A stretch of 64,000 nucleotides of DNA from the NCBI RefSeq assembly GCF_900090275.1, contig NZ_LT607755.1, positions 5,022,001 to 5,086,000 on the forward strand. Reading direction: 5' to 3'. The stretch comes from Micromonospora zamorensis (GTDB lineage Bacteria; Actinomycetota; Actinomycetes; Mycobacteriales; Micromonosporaceae). Below, one piece after another: positions 58,615-64,000 of this stretch. The notes beneath the pieces are model-generated. The model made no database searches. It was not told the DNA's origin and worked only from the letters and a program-made list of their open reading frames with translations. Each line of letters begins with the position of its first letter. The first letter of the stretch is position 1. The translations under genes and the position numbers were made by a program.

Positions 58615-59619
58615 TCAGCGGGCGAGCTGGGCGAGCAGGGTGTCCGCCGCCGCGTACGGATCGAGGCCGCCCTCGGCCACCTTCGCGGCGAGCGTGGCCA
58701 GCTCCGTACCGTCGCGTAGGGAGCCGATCCGGGCCCGGAGGATGCCGAGCGCGATGGCCTCGACCTCGGCGGCGGCCCGCGCCTCCTGGCGGCGGCGCAG
58801 CTCGCCGTGCTCGACCAGCCAGCCCCGGTGCTTGTCGATGGCGGCGGCGATGTCGTCGATGCCCTCGCCCCGCGAAGCGACCGCGCGGACCACCTGCGGC
58901 CGCCACTGCCCGGGGCCGCGCTCACCGAGCGCGATCATGCCCTGGATGTCGCGGACGGTGGCGTCGACGCCGTCGCGGTCGGCCTTGTTGACCACGAAGA
59001 CGTCGGCGATCTCCAGGATGCCGGCCTTGACCGCCTGGATCGCGTCGCCCATCCCGGGTGCGAGCAGCACCAGCGTGGTGTCGGCCAGCGACGCCACCTC
59101 GACCTCGGCCTGCCCGACGCCGACGGTCTCCACCAGCACCACGTCGCAGCCGGCGCCCTCCAGCACCCGGACCGCCTGCGGCGTCGCCGCGGACAACCCG
59201 CCGAGATGCCCCCGGCTGGACATGGACCGGATGTAGACGCCCGGGTCGGTGGCGTGGTCCTGCATCCGCACGCGGTCGCCGAGGATCGCGCCGCCGGTGA
59301 ATGGGCTGGACGGGTCCACCGCCAGCACGCCGACCCGGTGCCCGCGTGCGCGCAGTGAGCGGACCAGCTCGTTCGTGGTGGTCGACTTGCCCACCCCGGG
59401 TGAGCCGGTCAACCCGACCACCTGGGCCTGCCCGGCGTACGGTGCCAGCGCCGCGGCGACCGCCGGCAGCAGCGGGTCGCCGTTCTCCACCAATGTGATC
59501 AACCGGGCCACCGCGCGGGGGTCGCCCGCGCGGGCCCGCTCGACCAGCTGCGGTACGTCCCGACTGCGGCGCACCGACGTGCTGCCAGCTGCCGGGACCT
59601 GCTCGGCCGCCTCGCTCAC
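58615..59619 (-). CDS. meaB: MeaB/ArgK-type GTPase (B12 mutase chaperone)
   Basis: 334 aa. Walker A GSPGVGKST (about residue 70), AVDPSSPFTGGAILGDRVRM, the switch region VETVGVGQAEVEVA, and NKADRDG for guanine binding identify the G3E MeaB family. MeaB loads and protects the coenzyme B12 of acyl-CoA mutases using GTP hydrolysis. The likely client is the isobutyryl-CoA-type mutase at 53366-55054 or another mutase elsewhere. It follows the acetyltransferase gene on the same strand by 55 bases, so they may be cotranscribed. GTG start. Confidence 0.92.
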   Translation of the reverse strand: MSEAAEQVPAAGSTSVRRSRDVPQLVERARAGDPRAVARLITLVENGDPLLPAVAAALAPYAGQAQVVGLTGSPGVGKSTTTNELVRSLRARGHRVGVLAVDPSSPFTGGAILGDRVRMQDHATDPGVYIRSMSSRGHLGGLSAATPQAVRVLEGAGCDVVLVETVGVGQAEVEVASLADTTLVLLAPGMGDAIQAVKAGILEIADVFVVNKADRDGVDATVRDIQGMIALGERGPGQWRPQVVRAVASRGEGIDDIAAAIDKHRGWLVEHGELRRRQEARAAAEVEAIALGILRARIGSLRDGTELATLAAKVAEGGLDPYAAADTLLAQLAR

Positions 59620-59674
59620 AGTGCCGTCTTCGTTCGCGACTGCGGTGCTCGCAGAATCGGCTCGCTCCTCGCGC

Positions 59675-60874
59675 TCACCGGTCCGCCGCTGCGCTTCCCG
59701 GAACGTGGATGATCAGCGCGTCGCCCTGGCCACCGCCGCCGCAGAGGGCCGCCGCGCCGGTGCCGCCACCGCGTCGCTTCAGCTCCAGGGCGAGGGTGAG
59801 GACGAGACGCGCGCCGGACATGCCGATCGGGTGCCCCAGCGCGATCGCGCCGCCGTTGACGTTGACCTTGTCCGGGCTGATCCCGAGGTCCCGAGTGGAC
59901 TGAACGCCGACCTGGGCGAACGCCTCGTTGATCTCGATGAGGTCCAGGTCCGCGACGCTCAGGCCACCCTTCTTCAGGGCCTGGTTGATCGCGTTGGACG
60001 GCTGCGAGTGCAGGGAGTTGTCCGGGCCCGCCACGTTGCCGTGCGCACCGATCTCGGCCAGCCAGGTCAGCCCCAGCTCGATGGCCTTGGCCTTGCTCAT
60101 CACGAGCACGGCGGCGGCGCCGTCGGAGATCGGCGACGAGCTGCCGGCGGTGATGGTGCCGTCCTTGGCGAAGGCGGGGCGCAGCTTGGCCAACGACTCG
60201 ACGGTGGTGTTCGGGCGGATGCCCTCGTCCTCGCTGATGACCAGCGGGTCACCCTTGCGCTGCGGGATCACCACCGGGGCGATCTCGTCGGCGAAGTGGC
60301 CGTTCTTCTGCGCGGCGGCGGCCCGCTGGTGGCTGGCGGCGGCGAAGGCGTCCTGCTCTTCGCGGGTGATGCCGTGCCTGGTGCCGAGGCGCTCGGTCGA
60401 CTCACCCATCGAGCAGCAGTCCCAGGCGTCGCTGAGCCCGTCGTGTGCCATGTGGTCCTTGACCACCACGTCGCCGTACTTGTAGCCGGTGCGCTGGCCC
60501 ATCAGCAGGTGCGGGGCGTTGGTCATCGACTCCATGCCGCCGGCCACCACGATGTCGAACTCGCCGGCACGGATCAGCTGGTCGGCCAGGGCGATCGCGT
60601 CCAGGCCGGAGAGGCAGACCTTGTTGATGGTCAGCGCCGGCACCGACATCGGCACGCCAGCCTCGACCGCCGCCTGCCGCGCCGGGATCTGACCGGCGCC
60701 GGCCTGGAGCACCTGCCCCATGATCACGTACTGGACCTGGTCCGGGCTGACGCCGGCCCGCTCCAGCGCCGCCTTGATGGCGATACCGCCGAGCTTCGTG
60801 GCCGGAAGGTCCTTGAGGTTGCCCAGCAGCCGCCCCATCGGGGTCCGCGCGCCGCTGATGATCACCGAAGCCAT
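59675..60874 (-). CDS. Acetyl-CoA C-acetyltransferase (thiolase)
   Basis: 399 aa from ATG 60874 (GGAGG upstream). Catalytic Cys in [10 protein letters not shown] (about residue 88), ENMTNAP-like [11 protein letters not shown], the His in GHPIG, and the second Cys in [11 protein letters not shown]. It condenses two acetyl-CoA to acetoacetyl-CoA (or cleaves it), the entry step of the ethylmalonyl-CoA pathway and of butyryl-CoA formation. Divergent from mce, same strand as meaB. Confidence 0.94.
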   Translation of the reverse strand: MASVIISGARTPMGRLLGNLKDLPATKLGGIAIKAALERAGVSPDQVQYVIMGQVLQAGAGQIPARQAAVEAGVPMSVPALTINKVCLSGLDAIALADQLIRAGEFDIVVAGGMESMTNAPHLLMGQRTGYKYGDVVVKDHMAHDGLSDAWDCCSMGESTERLGTRHGITREEQDAFAAASHQRAAAAQKNGHFADEIAPVVIPQRKGDPLVISEDEGIRPNTTVESLAKLRPAFAKDGTITAGSSSPISDGAAAVLVMSKAKAIELGLTWLAEIGAHGNVAGPDNSLHSQPSNAINQALKKGGLSVADLDLIEINEAFAQVGVQSTRDLGISPDKVNVNGGAIALGHPIGMSGARLVLTLALELKRRGGGTGAAALCGGGGQGDALIIHVPGSAAADR

Positions 60875-60887
60875 GCCTGCCTCCGAA

Positions 60888-60924
60888 GGGGGTGCCGAGC
60901 TGTTCGAGGGGGGTGCCGAGCTGT
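60888..60924. repeat. Direct repeats in the thiolase/mce control region
   Basis: GGGGGTGCCGAGCTGT occurs at 60888-60903 and again at 60909-60924, period 21 bp (two DNA turns), between divergent start codons. It could be a pair of operator sites or a simple duplication. Confidence 0.5.
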
Positions 60925-60957
60925 ACGCCTTAACGCTTGTTCGGCCAGACTAACGCC

Positions 60958-61434
60958 ATGACTGAGAACTCCCCCGCCGAGCCCGGTGAGGACTACGTCA
61001 CGGACATCGGGCTTCGCAAGATTGACCACGTCGGGATCGCGGTCGCCGACCTGGACGCCGCGATCGACTTCTACCAGCGGACGTTCGGGATGCGCTGCGT
61101 ACACGTCGAGACCAACGCCGAGCAGGGCGTGCGGGAAGCGATGCTGTCCGTCGGCCCCACCACCGAGGGCGGCTGCGTGCAGTTGCTCGCCCCGCTGACG
61201 CCGGAGTCGACGATCGCCAAGTTCCTGGACCGCAACGGGCCGGGCGTGCAGCAGGTCGCGTACACCGTGGCTGACATCGACAAGGCCTGCGCGGCACTGC
61301 GCGAGCGGGGAATGCGGCTGCTCTTCGAGACCCCGAGACGCGGCACCGCGAACAGCCGCATCAACTTCGTACACCCGAAGGACGCCGGCGGCGTCCTGGT
61401 GGAACTGGTAGAACCCGCCCCCACCCCCCACTGA
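60958..61434 (+). CDS. mce: Methylmalonyl-CoA (ethylmalonyl-CoA) epimerase
   Basis: 158 aa from ATG 60958; an in-frame TTG at 60937 is less likely. VOC-fold protein with metal-binding His in KIDHVGIAV, FYQRTFGM, the second His in the central strand and the final Glu in VLVELVEP. It inverts the 2-carbon of methylmalonyl-CoA, and in ethylmalonyl-CoA-pathway organisms also ethylmalonyl-CoA. Upstream and divergent of thiolase, and followed by ccr. The start has no Shine-Dalgarno: CAGACT (60946-60951) six bases before the ATG may be the -10 of a leaderless mRNA. Confidence 0.92.
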   Translation: MTENSPAEPGEDYVTDIGLRKIDHVGIAVADLDAAIDFYQRTFGMRCVHVETNAEQGVREAMLSVGPTTEGGCVQLLAPLTPESTIAKFLDRNGPGVQQVAYTVADIDKACAALRERGMRLLFETPRRGTANSRINFVHPKDAGGVLVELVEPAPTPH

Positions 61435-61467
61435 CCCCCTACCCCCACCCCCCACCCCCACCTCCCC
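61414..61467. other. C-rich tract, G-quadruplex-forming on the - strand
   Basis: From the last codons of mce to the following hairpin, the + strand consists of runs of four to six C separated by single A or T, with at least seven runs. The - strand is therefore a string of G-runs able to form a G-quadruplex. Confidence 0.7.
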
Positions 61468-61545
61468 GCACGCCCCGTTGATCAAGAGGTTTGCGTCATC
61501 CTGCGGCTCGCAGGTGACCGAAAGCTCTTGATCAACGGGGCGTGC
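61468..61545. repeat. Large perfect inverted repeat between mce and ccr
   Basis: A 21-bp arm, GCACGCCCCGTTGATCAAGA(G), at 61468-61488 has its perfect complement at 61525-61545, with a 36-base centre. It probably ends mce transcription but, like the repeat at 50536, has the arm length and GTTGATCA core of a dispersed intergenic element. Confidence 0.75.
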
Positions 61546-61818
61546 GCTTGTGGGTGGGTGGGCCGGGGCGGTTGGGCTCGGTTGCGGCCGGGGCGCACGT
61601 CAGTGCTCGGTTGGTGGGGTGGCCGGGCAGCTTCACGCATCGGCGGATGCAGTTTTTCACACAGGACTTCCGGCTTTAGCTACCGTTCAGTAACGTCCGC
61701 CACACAGGAGCGCGACCGGGGTCGGATGTGTCGAATGCCGACATGGTGGTCGTGCCCCACCGGCGCCGACGATGGCAGCACCCCGGCCCATTCGGGTGCG
61801 GACGAACCGGAGGTCACC
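61546..61818 (+). promoter_or_regulatory. ccr upstream region with TACCGTTCAGTA element
   Basis: The 273 bases before ccr contain no supported gene. TACCGTTCAGTA (61681-61692) is an imperfect palindrome in the only AT-richer part and may be a TetR-type regulator site or overlap the promoter. Frames that stay open from 61528 or 61728 lack start signals. Confidence 0.35.
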
Positions 61819-63174
61819 GTGCAGGACATCCTCGAAGCGATCATGGCGGCGGAGGAATCGAACGACCCGGACCGCGAGCTCGCCGGCGTCGCCGGGCTGC
61901 CCGTACCGGAGAGCTACCGGGGTGTGGTGGTCCGCGCCGAGGAGTCCCGGATGTTCGACGGCATGGCCACCCGGGACAAGGACCCGCGCAAGGCGCTGCA
62001 CGTGCAGGAGGTGCCGACGCCGGAGCTGGCGCCGGGCGAGGCACTGATCGCGGTGATGGCCAGCGCGATCAACTACAACACCGTGTGGACCAGCATCTTC
62101 GAGCCGGTGTCCACCTTCAAGTTCCTCCAGCGCTACGGCCGGCTCTCCGAGCTGACCCGCCGGCACGACCTGCCGTACCACGTGGTCGGCTCGGACGCGG
62201 CCGGCGTGGTGCTGCGCACCGGCCCCGGGGTGACCCGGTGGGCACCCGGCGACGAGGTGGTCGCGCACTGCCTCTCCGTCGAGTTGGAGGACGCGGCCGG
62301 GCACGACGACACCATGCTCGACCCGCAGCAGCGGATCTGGGGCTTCGAGACCAACTTCGGCGGGCTGGCCGAGATGGCGGTGGTCAAGGCCAACCAGCTG
62401 ATGCCGAAGCCGCGACACCTGAGCTGGGAGGAGGCGGCCAGCCCGGGGCTGGTCAACTCCACCGCGTACCGGCAGCTCGTCTCGCACCACGGGGCCAACA
62501 TGAAGCAGGGCGACGTGGTGCTGATCTGGGGCGCCTCCGGTGGCCTCGGCGGGTACGCCACCCAGATGGCGCTCAACGGCGGCGCGATCCCGGTCTGCGT
62601 CGTCTCCTCGCCGGAGAAGGCCGAGCTGTGCCGCCGGATGGGCGCGGACCTGGTCATCGACCGGGCCGCAGAGGGCTTCCGGTTCTGGAAGGACGAGGAG
62701 ACCCAGGACCCGGACGAGTGGAAGCGCCTGGGCGAGCGGATCCGCGAACTGACCGGCGGCGAGGACCCGGACATCGTCTTCGAGCACCCAGGTCGGGAGA
62801 CCTTCGGCGCCAGCGTCTACGTGGCCCGGCGCGGTGGCACCATCGTCACCTGCGCGTCCACCAGCGGTTTCCAGCACCAGTACGACAACCGCTACCTGTG
62901 GATGCACCTCAAGCGGATCGTCGGCAGCCACTTCGCCAACTACCACGAGGCGTGGCAGGCCAACCGCCTGGTCGCGCTGGGAAGGGTGCACCCGACGGTG
63001 TCCCGCACCTACCCGCTGGAACAGACCGGTCAGGCCGCGTACGAGGTGCACCGCAACGCCCACCAGGGCAAGGTCGGGGTGCGCTGCCTGGCACCGACCG
63101 ACGGCCTCGGCGTACGCGACGGGGAGTTGCGGGCCCAGCACGAGGACGCAATCAACCGGTTCCGGGGGCACTGA
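61819..63174 (+). CDS. ccr: Crotonyl-CoA carboxylase/reductase
   Basis: 451 aa from GTG 61819 (CCGGAGG 6 bases upstream), matching the usual family start. MDR-superfamily enzyme with YNSVW-type INYNTVWTSIFEPVS, HDLPYHVVGSDAAG, WGASGGLGGYATQ (NADPH binding) and FEHPGRETFGASV, all diagnostic of Ccr rather than simple enoyl reductases. It carboxylates crotonyl-CoA to ethylmalonyl-CoA with NADPH and carbon dioxide, the key step of the ethylmalonyl-CoA pathway and a source of polyketide extender units. The sequence past the stop repeats the 3' end of the gene twice. Confidence 0.96.
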   Translation: MQDILEAIMAAEESNDPDRELAGVAGLPVPESYRGVVVRAEESRMFDGMATRDKDPRKALHVQEVPTPELAPGEALIAVMASAINYNTVWTSIFEPVSTFKFLQRYGRLSELTRRHDLPYHVVGSDAAGVVLRTGPGVTRWAPGDEVVAHCLSVELEDAAGHDDTMLDPQQRIWGFETNFGGLAEMAVVKANQLMPKPRHLSWEEAASPGLVNSTAYRQLVSHHGANMKQGDVVLIWGASGGLGGYATQMALNGGAIPVCVVSSPEKAELCRRMGADLVIDRAAEGFRFWKDEETQDPDEWKRLGERIRELTGGEDPDIVFEHPGRETFGASVYVARRGGTIVTCASTSGFQHQYDNRYLWMHLKRIVGSHFANYHEAWQANRLVALGRVHPTVSRTYPLEQTGQAAYEVHRNAHQGKVGVRCLAPTDGLGVRDGELRAQHEDAINRFRGH

Positions 63175-63234
63175 CCGGCGCACGGCCGGTTCTGGCGGGC
63201 ACTGACCGGCGCACGCCGGTTCGGGGCACTGACC
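63166..63234. repeat. Tandem copies of the ccr 3' end
   Basis: GGGCACTGACCGGCGCAC occurs at 63166-63183 (including the ccr stop) and 63197-63214, and a shorter copy GGGCACTGACC at 63224-63234. Each is preceded by CCGGTTC. The 3' end of ccr, encoding R-F-x-G-H-stop, has been duplicated in tandem. The 63235-63516 part of this gap holds only the terminator and the promoter region of the next gene. Confidence 0.75.
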
Positions 63235-63329
63235 TGGACACCAGCCGGACGGATGAGCGGTGGATGGCCAATGCGGTGATCGGCCATTGTTCTTCCAACC
63301 CGATTAGCGTGCGGTTGCTCGGATCGAAC

Positions 63330-63360
63330 AAAGGGCCTCGGGTAACCCCGGGGCCCTTTT
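63330..63360 (+). terminator. Intrinsic terminator after ccr
   Basis: AAAGGGCCTCGGG (63330-63342) pairs with CCCGGGGCCCTTT (63347-63359, one G-T pair) around a 4-base loop, and a final T continues the T-run. This is a classical stem with A/T-flanked base. Confidence 0.75.
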
Positions 63361-63516
63361 CCGGATCACGCGGCATGGCGCCCGTCCCGCCCGGGACCTG
63401 CCAAGATCGCCGATTGGTCCGGCTCTGCCGATCGCGGAAGTTGACCATGTAAAGAGGGCACGAAAGCTCCGCACCGCTCTTGCGAAGCACCCTGGGGCGT
63501 CTGCCAGTATGTCCCA

Positions 63517-64000
63517 ATGCCCCAGCAGCAGTCCTCCCCTCTCGCGTTCTTCGATAACGCGAACTCGCAGCCAGATTTCACCGTAGGCCTACGCGGATAC
63601 AACACTCACCAGGTCGACGACTTCCTCGGCCGGATGACCGCCGCGCTGACCCAGTCCGAGCAGGCCCGTGCCGAGGCCGAGCAGCGGATGAACGACGCCC
63701 AGCGTCGGCTCCGCCAGGCCGAGCAGCGCATGAGCGCGCTGGAGCAGAAGCTCACCGACACGAACAAGCAGCTCGAAGAGAACAGCCGGCCCACCCTCTC
63801 GGGGCTCGGCACCCGGGTCGAGCAGATCCTCCGGCTCGCCGAGGAGCAGGCCAACGACCACCGCAACGAGGCCAAGCGCGAGTCGGAGGGCATCCTCTCC
63901 GCCGCCCGCCTCGAGGCTCGCGAGATCACCGACAAGGCACGTGCCGAGGCCGCGGCCATGAAGGCCAGCGCCGAGCGCGAGGCCGGCAACCTGCGTACGG
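63517..64000 (+). CDS. DivIVA-domain coiled-coil protein, cut by the window edge
   Basis: 161 codons are visible from ATG 63517 and the frame is open at the right edge, so the 3' part is missing. Residues 20-60 form a DivIVA-type N-terminal domain (FTVGLRGYNTHQVDDFLGRM). The rest is a long, charged coiled coil with Glu/Gln/Ala/Arg heptads (AEQRMNDAQRRLRQAEQRMS). Such proteins (Wag31/DivIVA, Scy, FilP) organise polar growth in actinomycetes. Which member this is cannot be told from the N terminus. CAGTAT (63505-63510) six bases before the ATG may be the -10 of a leaderless mRNA; there is no Shine-Dalgarno. Confidence 0.85.
   Translation, partial: MPQQQSSPLAFFDNANSQPDFTVGLRGYNTHQVDDFLGRMTAALTQSEQARAEAEQRMNDAQRRLRQAEQRMSALEQKLTDTNKQLEENSRPTLSGLGTRVEQILRLAEEQANDHRNEAKRESEGILSAARLEAREITDKARAEAAAMKASAEREAGNLRT

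Noticed and set aside
61528..61818. N-terminal extension of ccr from 61528
   Set aside because: No ribosome site; the sequence from GTG 61819 matches the normal family N terminus and has CCGGAGG before it.

Overview
The window is GC-rich chromosomal DNA from a filamentous actinomycete. The gene set points to the family Micromonosporaceae, with a Micromonospora-like genus as my best guess. Supporting signs are a four-gene conservon (CvnA-D), a 180-kDa-class NAD-glutamate dehydrogenase, crotonyl-CoA carboxylase/reductase with an isobutyryl-CoA-mutase-like gene, a secreted GH6 cellulase with a CBM2, sugar ABC operons without their own ATPase, class F sortase, and long perfect hairpins between genes. 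I saw no rRNA or tRNA gene, no phage, no IS element and no CRISPR array. The window looks like core or lineage-specific chromosome rather than an island.

Layout. 107-1974 (-): MurNAc-6-phosphate etherase and its MurR/RpiR regulator, with a palindrome at the regulator start. 2048-7996: an epimerase-like protein, an SDR, a thymidylate-kinase-like protein, then a + strand operon (nucleotidyltransferase, BON domain, metallophosphoesterase, 47-aa GPGG membrane peptide), TspO, and a secreted M23 peptidase. 8164-14563 (+): an alpha-glucoside-type operon (lipoprotein, two permeases, LacI regulator, GH13 glucosidase) with a LacI-type operator. The GH13 gene appears to start at a CTG codon. 14706-20197: xylose genes xylA, xylB and an MFS transporter, divergent from a ROK repressor. 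20257-23837: two SpoIIE-type phosphatases around a MarR regulator. 23847-28497 (-): polyprenyl-phosphate sugar transferase, a solute-binding/VWA protein, and a beta-propeller lactonase. 28585-32402 (-): the conservon. 32689-38621: catalase, two proteins sharing an unnamed domain, a sodium:solute symporter with a small partner, and an acidic hypothetical protein.

38739-43073: GH6 cellulase with a CebR-like operator inside its promoter, then a repeat-rich acidic surface protein followed directly by a class F sortase. 43148-48229 (-): NAD-glutamate dehydrogenase. 48518-53211: lipoprotein PBP, an arginase-family enzyme with a long disordered tail, and a thioredoxin-fold/TPR protein. 53366-63174: acyl-CoA mutase (isobutyryl-CoA-mutase-like), small secreted protein, Asp23-like protein, LemA with a large membrane partner, MeaB GTPase, acetyl-CoA acetyltransferase, methylmalonyl/ethylmalonyl-CoA epimerase and crotonyl-CoA carboxylase/reductase. 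This is a dispersed C4-acyl-CoA (ethylmalonyl-CoA type) set. 63517 to the right edge: the start of a DivIVA-domain coiled-coil protein.

Common themes are sugar and polysaccharide use (MurNAc, alpha-glucosides, xylose, cellulose), each with a local regulator and in three cases a visible operator, together with cell-envelope functions and GTPase or phosphatase signalling. The least understood and most interesting parts are the repeat protein/sortase pair (41129-43073), the paralogous domain pair at 34315-35933, and the non-canonical CTG start at 12893.
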